From positions 62,001 to 126,000 of the forward strand of contig NZ_VKDB01000006.1 in the NCBI RefSeq assembly GCF_007280555.1: DNA of 64,000 bases, read 5' to 3'. Shown here in pieces: positions 31,116 through 40,839 of the stretch; the first letter of the stretch is position 1; each line of letters starts with the position of its first letter. A program made the translations under genes and the position numbers. Under the pieces are notes generated by a model, which made no database searches, was not told the DNA's origin, and saw only the letters and a list, made by a program, of their open reading frames with translations. Source of the DNA: Deinococcus detaillensis. GTDB lineage: Bacteria; Deinococcota; Deinococci; Deinococcales; Deinococcaceae.

Positions 31116-31753
31116 TGATAGAGCCGAACAGCCGCAGCGTAGCGGGCAAAGTGGGAATGCGCTACGCCAGAAGCACCTACATCTTCCGGCAATATGACCC
31201 GGTGATGGGCCTTTACCGCGTCGAAACAGGGCTCATTCGGCTGGGCCAAGTCACCTCGCGGGGCCGCTTACTGACCCTGCGTTTGGTGCAACCCGGCGAT
31301 TATTTTGGCGAAGACGCTCTGCACGCCGCCGTCTACGGCCACCACGCCGAGGCCCTGACCAACTCGGCAGTGGTGGGCATCGATCCGGTGCAGTTATCCG
31401 AGACGGCTCTGCTCGACCTGGCCCGCAGCTTGGGCAGTCAGCTGGGGCGGGTGCTGGATCATGAAGTCAATTTGCAGTCCGGCGACCTCAAATCGCGGGT
31501 GGTGCGCTACCTTCTGCACCTCGCCGATACGCCGCTGGGCGCGGAAGACCCCGAAAACCGCTTGTATGTGCGGGCCACCCACGAACTGCTCGCCGAGGGC
31601 AGCGGCAGCACCCGCGAATCGGTCAGCAAAGCGATTACCGAGCTGCGGGCAGCGGGCCTGATCGCCACCGGCTACCGCCACATCACGCTGACGGATTTGG
31701 CGGGTCTGAGGGCGCTGCTGGCGGGCGCTCTCCAGCCTCAGCTCAAAGGCTGA
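31115..31753 (+). CDS. Crp/Fnr-family regulator (LdrP/SdrP-like)
   Basis: A 212-residue regulator. A beta-roll sensor domain has LRLVQPGDYFGEDALH, and the winged helix is ATHELLAEGSGSTRESVSKAITELRAAGLI. The segment YGHHAEALTNS replaces the Arg-Ser pair that binds cAMP, and there are no Fnr-type cysteines. It is therefore probably ligand-independent, like LdrP and SdrP of Thermus. Its ATG overlaps the carH stop (TGATG). In Thermus, LitR represses ldrP and LdrP activates carotenoid and other light-induced genes. The same arrangement here suggests that this is the output activator of the photoreceptor. Confidence 0.88.
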   Translation: MIEPNSRSVAGKVGMRYARSTYIFRQYDPVMGLYRVETGLIRLGQVTSRGRLLTLRLVQPGDYFGEDALHAAVYGHHAEALTNSAVVGIDPVQLSETALLDLARSLGSQLGRVLDHEVNLQSGDLKSRVVRYLLHLADTPLGAEDPENRLYVRATHELLAEGSGSTRESVSKAITELRAAGLIATGYRHITLTDLAGLRALLAGALQPQLKG

Positions 31754-31839
31754 CAGTGCCGAAGGTAAATGAACGCCCCAATGTAAAGGAAGCGCAGAGT
31801 AGCTAGCCTAAAGCAAAAGAACGCCGAGGAGACTTCACT

Positions 31840-32790
31840 GTGATTCAATCTGATTTCGTTCAGTCTAATAAAACGCAGCGCATCTTGGTGACGGGAGCCA
31901 CCGGCTTTGTCGGCAAAGCGGTGGTCACGGAGCTGCTCAAAAGGGGCTACACGGTGTTTGCCGGGTCGCGTGAGGGCAAAGGGCTGTCCGGCGCGGCAGG
32001 GGTCAAAGCCGATGTGACCAACCGCGAGGGAATGCTGACGGCAGTCGGTGACGTGCAGCCCAGCGCGGTGATTCATCTGGTGGGGATCATCGCCGAAAAA
32101 GGCGACCAGACGTTTGGCAGGGTGCATGTGGAAGGCACCCGCAACGTCCTCGCTGCTCTGCCTACTGGAGCACGGTACGTGCACATGAGCGCTCTGGGCG
32201 CAGATCCCGCCAGCAAAAGCGGCTACAGCTCCACCAAGGGTCAGGCCGAGCAACTGGTCAGAACCAGCGGCGCGGCTTACACCATCTTCGAGCCGTCGCT
32301 CATCTTCGGCCCCGGCGACGATTTCTTTGGGCGCGTTCTGAAGAACTTGGTGTCTCAGGCACCGATTGTGCCGCAGATTGGTGACGGGCATTTTCCCTTC
32401 CGCCCCGTCAGCATTCAGGACGTGGCCGCCGCTTTCGCGGGCGCACTCGAGCGGCCTGCAACGGTGGGGCAAACCTACCAACTCACCGGCCCGGTGCAGT
32501 ACAGCTTCCGCGAGCTGCTGCAACTCGAACTGGGAGCGCTGGGGAAAAGCAAACCGGTGGTGCCGGTGCCGCTGCCGCTGATGAATCTGGCGGTGCCGCT
32601 GATGAACTTGTTGCCCAACCCGCCGATCACCAAAGACCAGTACGCCATGCTGCTGGAAGGCAGCACCGCCGACCCCGAACCGGCCCGCCGCGCTTTTGAT
32701 TTGCCGATGCTGAATCTGGAAGAAGAGTTGCCCAAGTTGCTGGGGAAGTCGGCAGCTGACAGTAAGAAAGCGGAGAAATCCAGCGCCTGA
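31840..32790 (+). CDS. NAD(P)-binding atypical SDR, NDUFA9-like
   Basis: A 316-residue protein from GTG 31840, with AGGAG 8 bases upstream. The Rossmann glycine motif is [28 protein letters not shown] shows the Tyr-xxx-Lys pair of SDRs, and [12 protein letters not shown] plus [13 protein letters not shown] are typical of the complex I NDUFA9-like (atypical SDR a5) family. Bacterial members bind NADPH and are often annotated as epimerases; the substrate is unknown. It may follow the Crp gene in the same transcript (86-base gap) and precedes the kinase-like gene by 9 bases. Confidence 0.82.
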   Translation: MIQSDFVQSNKTQRILVTGATGFVGKAVVTELLKRGYTVFAGSREGKGLSGAAGVKADVTNREGMLTAVGDVQPSAVIHLVGIIAEKGDQTFGRVHVEGTRNVLAALPTGARYVHMSALGADPASKSGYSSTKGQAEQLVRTSGAAYTIFEPSLIFGPGDDFFGRVLKNLVSQAPIVPQIGDGHFPFRPVSIQDVAAAFAGALERPATVGQTYQLTGPVQYSFRELLQLELGALGKSKPVVPVPLPLMNLAVPLMNLLPNPPITKDQYAMLLEGSTADPEPARRAFDLPMLNLEEELPKLLGKSAADSKKAEKSSA

Positions 32791-32799
32791 AGGTAGAGC

Positions 32800-33645
32800 G
32801 TGAGCCTCGGAGCTGCGCGGGAGCTTTGCCGACAACTGAACCTCAAAGACGAACCCGCTTTTCTGGCGGCGGGCGCGACTTGCCGGGTTTACCGAGTGGG
32901 CGAGGCGGCGCTGCGGATAGGGAAGGGCCGTTTCACGGTGGACGCCGAACTGCGCCGCGCTTTGCTGGCCTCCGGCGTTCCTGTTGCTGCGCCTTTGGTG
33001 TTGGGCGGGGGCTGGAGCCTCGACACGTTCCTCAAGGGCGAGTCTACGCTGCGCATTGGCGAAGCCCAAGCCGAGCAGATCGGCGCAGCGGTGTCGGTTT
33101 TGCATTCGCTTCCGGTATTGGGCTGGGGCCTGCTAAGCGATCAGTCGGGGCCATTCGTGGGCCAAGCGGAGAACTTGCTGAGCGGCGTCCAGACCCGCCT
33201 GCAAGACGCTTGGCCGTTTGGAAGCACGCCTCTCGAACACCATCTGCTGATCCGCTTTGCTCCCGATCTGCTGCCGCGACTGCGCCCACTGAAAGCTGCG
33301 ATTCTGGCGCTGGCCGACCTCGCGCCCGTCATCAATCACAGCGACCTTCACCGCGAACAGTTTTTGTTTGAAGACGGGCAGCTCACCGGCTGGCTCGATT
33401 TCGGCGACGCTGTGGCGGGGCCGCCGGGCTGGGACGCGGCCTCGTTCGCTTATTTTTGGGGATGGAAGCGGCTTCCCGCGTTTTTAGAAGGCTACAGTTC
33501 ATCTGCGCTCATTCAGTCTCAGCTTGCCGCCCAGGCCCGCTTGATGGCCGTGCCGCTGGCATTCCATAGGGCCAGCTGCCTGGCCTTCCAATCTCAGCGT
33601 TTGATGCGGGCAACGGCCTTCGTGCGCTCAGCGCTGGGCGATTAG
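32800..33645 (+). CDS. Aminoglycoside phosphotransferase (APH)-fold kinase-like protein
   Basis: A 281-residue protein from GTG 32800. The catalytic loop NHSDLHREQFLFEDG has the Asp of HxDxxxxN, but Gln where Asn is usual. The metal-binding DFG is in GWLDFGDAVAGPPGWDAASF. The N-lobe glycine-rich turn is short. APH-fold enzymes phosphorylate hydroxyls of antibiotics, sugars or choline; the substrate here cannot be read. It likely forms an operon with the SDR gene. The stop is TAG. Confidence 0.82.
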   Translation: MSLGAARELCRQLNLKDEPAFLAAGATCRVYRVGEAALRIGKGRFTVDAELRRALLASGVPVAAPLVLGGGWSLDTFLKGESTLRIGEAQAEQIGAAVSVLHSLPVLGWGLLSDQSGPFVGQAENLLSGVQTRLQDAWPFGSTPLEHHLLIRFAPDLLPRLRPLKAAILALADLAPVINHSDLHREQFLFEDGQLTGWLDFGDAVAGPPGWDAASFAYFWGWKRLPAFLEGYSSSALIQSQLAAQARLMAVPLAFHRASCLAFQSQRLMRATAFVRSALGD

Positions 33646-33655
33646 AGGCAGGCGG

Positions 33656-34762
33656 TCAGCGTCCGTACACCAACTTTCTGACCAGCCATTCCAGTGGCCC
33701 ACTTTGAAAGCGCCTGAGGTAGAGATTAGACAGCCCGACTTGCAAGAGGCCTAGGCCCAGCGCCAGCACTAAAGCGGGTAGCGCTCCCCACTGGCGGTAG
33801 AGGCCCGCGCCATACGGATAAAACAAACTGGTCATGATCAGCGACTGGGCAATGTAATTGCTCATGGCCAACCTGCCGGACGCGCCAAAGGCTGTGAGCC
33901 AGCCGAGTTTGCCTGAAGCGCTCAACAAACCCAGTCCGCCGATGTACGCTAGGGCCAGCGCCAAGCCGCCCGTCAGGCGCACCAAAATGCCCCAGTAGTC
34001 GGCGCTGTAGCTGGCTTGGGTATTCAAATAGGCCAGCAGAGCGCTCAGCGGCAAGCCCACCACTGCGCCGCCGAAGAGCATCAGCCGCAGCGTGGAGCGG
34101 TGCTGCTCCGGCCACCACAGTACGCCACTGCGGTACAGTGCTCCGCCGAAGCAGAAGAGTGCCAGCAACCAAAACCCGTCGAAGCTGATCACCGAGACGA
34201 TACTGGGCAGCGCTTCGTGACCGCGCTCCTGCACGATTTGGGCATAAGTTTGCCCCGTCTGCACGGTGTCGGGAATGCTCCGCAGGCCATTCGGGACGCT
34301 GAGCGCTTGTAGTGTGAAGGGGAGTGCCCAGAGGCCGCCAGAGAACACGCCCACCCACACCAGCAATTTGGGCCGCGCCGTTTCCAGCAAAATCAGGGCC
34401 ACGCCCACCAAAGCGTAATTGGCAATGATATCGCCGTGCCACACCAAGACGTAATGCAGCGCCCCGGCGGCCAGTAGCACCGCCAAGCGTCTCAGCAGCA
34501 AACCGCGCCCGCCGCGTTCCAAAAAAGTAAAGGCCCCCGCGCCAAACAGCATGGCAAACACGCTGATGAATTTGCCATTGAAGAACAGATCAATCACGAC
34601 TTGGGCGGCCCGGTCTGCGCCGCTTTGCTGCCACTCGGCGTAGCCCGCGAAGTCTTGGGCGTTGACGCACAAAATGCCCAGCAGCGCCAGGCCGCGCAGC
34701 ACGTCCGGTAGCGGGGCGCGGGCGCTTGGGCGAGTGGCGGCGGGCGGGTCAGGCGAAAGCAT
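33656..34762 (-). CDS. DUF418/YeiB-family membrane protein
   Basis: A 368-residue protein with about nine to ten transmembrane helices. It opens with the YeiB-like PDVLRGLALLGILCVNAQDF and carries FFNGKFISVFAMLFGAGAF. The C-terminal DUF418 region runs from LFCFGGALYRSG to SNLYLRRFQSGPLEWLVRKL. Its biological role is unknown, although the fold is related to membrane acyltransferases. It converges on the APH-like gene with 10 bases between the two stops. Confidence 0.87.
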   Translation of the reverse strand: MLSPDPPAATRPSARAPLPDVLRGLALLGILCVNAQDFAGYAEWQQSGADRAAQVVIDLFFNGKFISVFAMLFGAGAFTFLERGGRGLLLRRLAVLLAAGALHYVLVWHGDIIANYALVGVALILLETARPKLLVWVGVFSGGLWALPFTLQALSVPNGLRSIPDTVQTGQTYAQIVQERGHEALPSIVSVISFDGFWLLALFCFGGALYRSGVLWWPEQHRSTLRLMLFGGAVVGLPLSALLAYLNTQASYSADYWGILVRLTGGLALALAYIGGLGLLSASGKLGWLTAFGASGRLAMSNYIAQSLIMTSLFYPYGAGLYRQWGALPALVLALGLGLLQVGLSNLYLRRFQSGPLEWLVRKLVYGR

Positions 34763-34767
34763 GGCTC

Positions 34768-34773
34768 AGCCTA
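34768..34773 (-). promoter_or_regulatory. -10 box TAGGCT of DUF418 gene
   Basis: TAGGCT is followed by five bases and the ATG (34762-34760) on the minus strand. Confidence 0.5.
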
Positions 34774-34820
34774 CGGGAAAGCGGGGCGGGGCAGAGCAAG
34801 TGAAAAGGCGGAGAAAAAGT

Positions 34821-35885
34821 TCAATCACAGGCCGACAGCAAGTTGGGCCGCGTTTCCAAACCGCGCCGGGTTCTGAAGTTTTGCCAGCGCAGCAGTTCGC
34901 TGACCTGAGCGCTGATGATCTCTTCAGCTTGGGGCAAGGCTCCTCGCCGCCAAGCCAAGTTGCGGCTGACCACGCTCTCCAAATCGTCCAAATTGTAGAG
35001 GTGCGCTCCCTTGACCGTATCAATATCGGGATTGAGAATGCGCGGCACGCTGATGTCGATCAGCATCATCGGTCGCTCTGGGCGGCCCTCCAGAGCACTC
35101 TCTACCCCAGACGCGCCCAGCACGTAATGCGGCGCGGCGCTGCTGGCGATCACCACGTCGGCTTCCGGCAAAGCTTGATGCAAGTAGTCGGCGGCGCAGA
35201 CACGGCCCCCCAACTTGTCGGCCAGTTGGCGGGCGCGGGCCTCGGTGCGGTTGACCACGATGATGTCGGATACGCCCGCCGCTTTAAGATGGATCAGGGT
35301 CAGCTCGGCCGTTTCGCCCGCGCCGAGAATCAGAGCGGTGCGGCCCGCCAGGTTGCCCAGCCGCTGTTTGGCGAGGTCAACGGCGGCGCTCGACACGCTC
35401 ACCACGTTATCGGCCAGCCCCGTTTCAAAGCGCACTTTCTTGCCCGCGCTCAACGCTCCCTGCGCGGCCTTGTTGAGCAGCGCTGCCGTATCGCCCGCCT
35501 CGGAAGCGGCCTGCCACGCCCGCTTGACTTGCCCCTGAATTTGAGTTTCGCCGATCACCAAGCTGTCCAGGCCCGCTGCAACCCGGTAGAGGTGTAGGGC
35601 AGCGGCCTCACCCTCATAAAGGTAGAGATGCTCGCGCAAAAAGTGGCCCCACGCGCCCTCGAAAGCGGATAAAGGATCGCCGTCAATGCCTGCCAGGTAA
35701 ACTTCAGTGCGGTTGCAGGTGGAAAGCAGCATCACTTCCTGGGCGTGCAGACGCAGGTGGGCCAGCAAAGCTTCCCGCTCGTCCTCGCGCACGGCGGCCC
35801 GCTCGCGAACTTCAATCGGCGCGGTGGTGTGGTTGAGGCCCACGACAGCCAAATCCAGTGCCGGAAGGCTCAGCACGCGGCTCAC
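34821..35885 (-). CDS. hemA: Glutamyl-tRNA reductase
   Basis: A 354-residue enzyme that reduces glutamyl-tRNA to glutamate semialdehyde, the first committed step of tetrapyrrole synthesis. [17 protein letters not shown] is at the N-terminus. The nucleophilic cysteine is Cys57 in [11 protein letters not shown]. The NADPH fold has [17 protein letters not shown], and [12 protein letters not shown] with [13 protein letters not shown] follow. The C-terminal dimerisation region is somewhat short. Its ATG overlaps the preceding gene (ATGA), so heme and siroheme synthesis genes are co-translated. Confidence 0.96.
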   Translation of the reverse strand: MSRVLSLPALDLAVVGLNHTTAPIEVRERAAVREDEREALLAHLRLHAQEVMLLSTCNRTEVYLAGIDGDPLSAFEGAWGHFLREHLYLYEGEAAALHLYRVAAGLDSLVIGETQIQGQVKRAWQAASEAGDTAALLNKAAQGALSAGKKVRFETGLADNVVSVSSAAVDLAKQRLGNLAGRTALILGAGETAELTLIHLKAAGVSDIIVVNRTEARARQLADKLGGRVCAADYLHQALPEADVVIASSAAPHYVLGASGVESALEGRPERPMMLIDISVPRILNPDIDTVKGAHLYNLDDLESVVSRNLAWRRGALPQAEEIISAQVSELLRWQNFRTRRGLETRPNLLSACD

Positions 35886-36433
35886 AAACCCACCGCCGTG
35901 CGAATTTGAGCGCGGAGATCACGGATGGCCACCTGTTTGGCCTCGCCACTCAGCAGCAAAGCCGCGTCACGCTGGCTTGTCCAAGTGGGAATGGGCAACT
36001 CGGCAGGCAAACACAGTGCCACCTTTTCGCGCAGAGCTTGGGCCAGCATCGGCAGTTCGGCTCCGGTGCTGATGCTGACGCTGACGCCGCCGCGCTCCAG
36101 CACCGCCGGAAAGCGCAGATTGCCCGCCTCGGCCCGCCCCGCGTGGTTGATGAGCAAACCTGCGGCTCTGGCCAAACGGGTCACTTCATCATTCACGTCG
36201 GCGTTGCCTGTGCAGGCCACCACCAAACGCACCCCAATCAGATCGCCTAGCTCAAAGGGGCGCTGGATGATTTCAATGTTGAGGGCTGCCAGTTCCGGCA
36301 GAAGTTCAGGAGCGACAACCCGTACCGTTAGGCCAGCCGTCAGCAGCGTAGCGGCGCGGCGCAGGGCCACTGTTCCGCCGCCGACCAGCAGCGCTGTTTC
36401 ACCTTCGAGATCGAGCATAGCGGCCAAATTCAC
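35882..36433 (-). CDS. Precorrin-2 dehydrogenase / sirohydrochlorin ferrochelatase-like
   Basis: A 183-residue protein matching the CysG N-terminal (Met8p/SirC) family. The NAD motif is [22 protein letters not shown], with [14 protein letters not shown] and [22 protein letters not shown] chose the GTG at 36433 because a perfect TATACT lies 6 bases upstream; a longer ATG frame adds 38 unrelated residues. It oxidises precorrin-2 on the way to siroheme and overlaps hemA by four bases. The short C-terminal domain may mean that chelation is done elsewhere. Confidence 0.87.
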   Translation of the reverse strand: MNLAAMLDLEGETALLVGGGTVALRRAATLLTAGLTVRVVAPELLPELAALNIEIIQRPFELGDLIGVRLVVACTGNADVNDEVTRLARAAGLLINHAGRAEAGNLRFPAVLERGGVSVSISTGAELPMLAQALREKVALCLPAELPIPTWTSQRDAALLLSGEAKQVAIRDLRAQIRTAVGL

Positions 36434-36439
36434 TGGGGC

Positions 36440-36445
36440 AGTATA
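36440..36445 (-). promoter_or_regulatory. -10 box TATACT of siroheme/hemA operon
   Basis: A consensus-quality TATACT, then GCCCCA and the GTG. This is the clearest leaderless start in the window. Confidence 0.7.
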
Positions 36446-36472
36446 AGCCTCGGTACAGGGCGCAACGTCCCC

Positions 36473-36486
36473 GACCGAACGGTAGG
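36473..36486. promoter_or_regulatory. Inverted repeat GACCGAACGGTAGG upstream of hemA operon
   Basis: This is the exact reverse complement of the 14 bases at 6956-6969. It lies upstream of the expected -35 of the siroheme/hemA promoter and contains an ACCG-N2-CGGT dyad. Confidence 0.35.
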
Positions 36487-36533
36487 AAACCCGCGCTGCA
36501 ACGCAATTTTTGCCGATCCGCAACGCAGCTTCT

Positions 36534-37451
36534 TTAGATGCCCTCAAAGAAATCGCTGTCTACTTTTTTGATCTGGTAAGTGGTGCGGGTGATCACGCCC
36601 ACGCCGTACTGGATCATCAACTCGGCCAGCGTTTCGCCGTCAATCAAGATGATGTTGCCGATCTGGCGGGCGGTGTCGTTGGCGCTGGGACTGAAGCCAG
36701 CGGTGGTGATCAGCACGCCTTTTGAGGCTTTGTGGTAGGTCAGGCTGTCGGAAAAGTTGCGAACTTCCTGACTGCCCACGTTGCTGGCCCACTGCTTGGC
36801 CTGAATATAAACTTTGTCTAAGCCGAGCGGGTCTTGCTTGACCACGCCGTCAATGCCGTTGTCACCGCTGCGGCCCAGCGCCTGACCCGCGTCGCGCACG
36901 CTGCCGCCGTAGCCCATCGCCACCAGGAGTTGCACCACCAAAATTTCAAATTGTTGCGGTGTCAGGGCGCGGACTTGGCTGAGGAGTTCGTCGGCAAGGG
37001 CGGCGCTGAGTTCGGTGTAGAGCTGGTCAAGCTGTTCTTCGGGGGAGACGTCAATGGATTCAACTGCGCTCAAACTTGGCCCGGCTTGAGTGTCCTGCTT
37101 CCCGCGTCCAGCGACTTTAAAAGCTTGAAACTCTGGATAGACTTTCAGGTCATTTTGGACGATGCGGCCTGAGACACGTTCCAACAGCTCACGGCCACGC
37201 GCTGTGATTTGCACATTGCCGCGCCCCACCGTTTGCACCACTTGCGCTTTGCTGAGGTAAGTTTTGGCCCAGCCAACACGATTGGCAAACGTGGTTTGCC
37301 TGCCACTCGGCAAGAGTTCTTCAAGCTCCCTCTGGGTCAACTGGAAATGCGCCACCAACTTCGCGGTCACCGCTTGCATAGTCTGAACTTGGCCGTCTTG
37401 CAGGGCTTCTAGCAGGGGACGCATCAGGGTTTGATAATCGAGAACGGCCAT
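36534..37451 (-). CDS. mrr: Mrr-family restriction endonuclease
   Basis: A 305-residue protein. An N-terminal winged-helix Mrr_N domain (about 1-95; LTQRELEELLPSGRQTTFANRVGWAKTYL, quoted as boundaries only) precedes a C-terminal Mrr_cat domain from about residue 160. The PD-(D/E)xK-type site reads GRSGDNGIDGVV, then KVYIQAKQW, with Gln-x-Lys in the usual place. Mrr enzymes cut methylated foreign DNA and some are activated by stress. No methylase or other restriction gene is adjacent, as expected for a solitary type IV enzyme. It has its own leaderless-type promoter. Confidence 0.92.
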   Translation of the reverse strand: MAVLDYQTLMRPLLEALQDGQVQTMQAVTAKLVAHFQLTQRELEELLPSGRQTTFANRVGWAKTYLSKAQVVQTVGRGNVQITARGRELLERVSGRIVQNDLKVYPEFQAFKVAGRGKQDTQAGPSLSAVESIDVSPEEQLDQLYTELSAALADELLSQVRALTPQQFEILVVQLLVAMGYGGSVRDAGQALGRSGDNGIDGVVKQDPLGLDKVYIQAKQWASNVGSQEVRNFSDSLTYHKASKGVLITTAGFSPSANDTARQIGNIILIDGETLAELMIQYGVGVITRTTYQIKKVDSDFFEGI

Positions 37452-37456
37452 GTCTC

Positions 37457-37462
37457 AGTTTA
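37457..37462 (-). promoter_or_regulatory. -10 box TAAACT of mrr
   Basis: TAAACT, five bases, then the mrr ATG (37451-37449) on the minus strand. Confidence 0.6.
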
Positions 37463-37469
37463 GCCCAAA

Positions 37470-37501
37470 TTAAAAGGCCGCCCACTCTTCGGCAGACGGC
37501 C
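37470..37501 (-). terminator. Intrinsic terminator after ilvD
   Basis: GGCCG...CGGCC arms (37476-37480 and 37497-37501) with partial inner pairing are followed on the minus strand by TTTTAATTT. It lies between ilvD and the mrr promoter. Confidence 0.65.
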
Positions 37502-37520
37502 CCAATTCAATTTCTGACGC

Positions 37521-39215
<1,695 letters not shown>

Positions 39216-39220
39216 CACTC

Positions 39221-39226
39221 AGTTTA
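39221..39226 (-). promoter_or_regulatory. -10 box TAAACT of ilvD
   Basis: TAAACT, five bases, then the ATG at 39215-39213; almost the same context as mrr. Confidence 0.6.
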
Positions 39227-39246
39227 ACCCTTCTGGCCGCCCGACT

Positions 39247-40305
39247 TTAAGTCAGCTCCACTTCGCTGGCATCCGATAAGGTCAGTTTGAGGGTACGCGG
39301 GATGCGCCGCCCCCCTCTGACGATGGCTCGCAGCCCGATCAAGCAGTCTTGCAAGCGGATCTCCACATTTTCGATTCTGACAAACGACTCGATGACGCTG
39401 TGCTCGATCTCAGCGTTGCGAATCATGCTGCCCTGCCCGATGCTGGTAAACGGCCCCACATAAGCGTCTTCAATGATGACGTCTTCACCGAGCAAGACCG
39501 GGCCGACAATCTTGCTGTTGATGACTTTTGCCGAAGCCGGAATTTGTACCCGCCCACTAATCCGCGAATTGACCACTTCCCCTTCGACGCGGGCCTCGAT
39601 CCGCTCCAGCAGCAAGCGGTTGGCGTCGAGCAGATCGATTGGTTTGCCGGTATCTTTCCACCAGCCCTGCACGCGCTGGCCCAGCACAGTGTCGCCCTCA
39701 GTAATTAAACGCTGAATCGCGTCAGTAATCTCGTACTCACCGCGTGCTGAAGGTGGTAAACCGTCAAGCGCTTCGAAGATTCGGCTGGAGAAAAAGTAAG
39801 CGCCTGCCACCGCCAAGTTGCTGACGAGCGTTTTGGGTTTCTCAATCAGCTCGACGATGCGCTGCCCTTCTAGACGGGCCACTCCAAAAGCGCTGGGATC
39901 AGCCACTTCGACCAATGCGATGAGGGCGGCGGGACGTTCACGCTCAAATTGCTGGGCAAAACTGCTGATGCCGAATTCAAACAAGTTGTCGCCCAAGTAG
40001 ACGCACACGTCCTCACCTGCGGCCCACTCCCGCGCCATTGCAACGGCGTGGCCCAGCCCGAGCTGCTGGTGTTGATCAATCAAGGCGATACGCACTCCAC
40101 TCACGGCACTGAGCGTGTACTCGATTTCGGTACGCGTCAGATCGGAGACAATGATGGCGATATCGTCGATTCCGGCTGCTTGTAGCGTCTCAATAGCGTG
40201 GATGATGATCGGTTTCCCCGCGACCTTGAGAACAGGTTTAGGTCGTGTGAAGGTGAGGGGCCTGAGGCGGGTGCCCAAACCAGCGGCGGGAATAATGCCT
40301 TTCAT
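39247..40305 (-). CDS. Glucose-1-phosphate thymidylyltransferase, long form
   Basis: A 352-residue nucleotidyltransferase. The N-terminal catalytic domain has [52 protein letters not shown] and the metal-binding [16 protein letters not shown]. From about residue 245 a left-handed beta-helix of hexapeptide-like rungs follows ([33 protein letters not shown]). This long RmlA/Sts class makes dTDP-glucose or a related activated sugar. It is divergent from the polysaccharide operon and complements the short RmlA at 49800. Confidence 0.9.
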   Translation of the reverse strand: MKGIIPAAGLGTRLRPLTFTRPKPVLKVAGKPIIIHAIETLQAAGIDDIAIIVSDLTRTEIEYTLSAVSGVRIALIDQHQQLGLGHAVAMAREWAAGEDVCVYLGDNLFEFGISSFAQQFERERPAALIALVEVADPSAFGVARLEGQRIVELIEKPKTLVSNLAVAGAYFFSSRIFEALDGLPPSARGEYEITDAIQRLITEGDTVLGQRVQGWWKDTGKPIDLLDANRLLLERIEARVEGEVVNSRISGRVQIPASAKVINSKIVGPVLLGEDVIIEDAYVGPFTSIGQGSMIRNAEIEHSVIESFVRIENVEIRLQDCLIGLRAIVRGGRRIPRTLKLTLSDASEVELT

Positions 40306-40570
40306 GTGAGATACAGTTTAACGTATGAAGGTGTTCTAGGCGTTTCAGCCCTCTGAAGAGCTCCTTTAATGAAGGAGGCGCAGCCAGATGGAAAAAATTA
40401 ATCCAAGCAATGCCTGCGACTTCGGTTAGGTGACTCAATTTCCTTTCTGTTTGAACCTGATCAATAAATGAGAAATTGACTCTTGCCCTTCCCAAATCAT
40501 GAGTGGTCTACTCTTGGGAGCATGATAAGGTGTGCTGGATTTTGCGGTATCTCAAGGGAGTTAATGTTCG
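40306..40570. other. Regulatory region of the polysaccharide operon
   Basis: No gene is supported here. Two inverted repeats are visible: CTCCTT-TAATG-AAGGAG at 40361-40377, and a longer bulged hairpin at 40489-40520 (CCCAA/TTGGG outside GAGT/ACTC). TTGACT at 40477-40482 could be a -35, but no matching -10 is convincing. Confidence 0.45.
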
Positions 40571-40651
40571 ATGAAAATTCACTCGTTTCTCATGAAAAGC
40601 ACTGACCAGCTTAAGCTGTTCGTTCAGCCACTTGGTTTGGGCTCACGGTGA
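40571..40651 (+). CDS. Leader ORF (26 aa) of the polysaccharide operon
   Basis: ATG 40571 with AAGGGAG 10 bases upstream opens a 26-codon frame beginning KIHSFLMKS and ending LGLGSR. Its TGA overlaps the GTG of the next small ORF (GTGA at 40648-40651). It may be a leader peptide that sets translation of the operon, or the remains of a longer gene. Confidence 0.4.
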   Translation: MKIHSFLMKSTDQLKLFVQPLGLGSR

Positions 40652-40839
40652 CCATTGAAGATGGCGCTCTGCCTCTTTTCATTCCAGTCGTCTTGGCGGG
40701 TGGCAGCAGTGAGCGCTTCTGGCTGTCGTCACGCAAAAGTAGCAAAGTGACCTCGGTGGCCCGTAAAGACAGTACCCAGGATATCAAAAAAGTGATACGA
40801 CAGATTAAAGCCCATCCCGAATTGGAGTGTTCCGTGTGA
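40648..40839 (+). CDS. Small ORF (63 aa) resembling the start of ManC
   Basis: From GTG 40648 the frame encodes 63 residues. Residues 12-30, [19 protein letters not shown], match the N-terminal nucleotide-binding signature of mannose-1-phosphate guanylyltransferase ([19 protein letters not shown] type). After that the similarity stops and a short Lys-rich end follows ([17 protein letters not shown]). It cannot be an active transferase. It is most simply a truncated manC remnant retained because its stop codon couples to the kinase gene (GTGTGAGTG). A small functional protein is not excluded. Confidence 0.5.
   Translation: MTIEDGALPLFIPVVLAGGSSERFWLSSRKSSKVTSVARKDSTQDIKKVIRQIKAHPELECSV

Noticed and set aside
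40530..40570. Possible RfaH ops/JUMPStart element before the polysaccharide operon
   Set aside because: TGCGGTATCTC is only superficially like GGCGGTAGCGTG, and RfaH-type control is not expected in this group.
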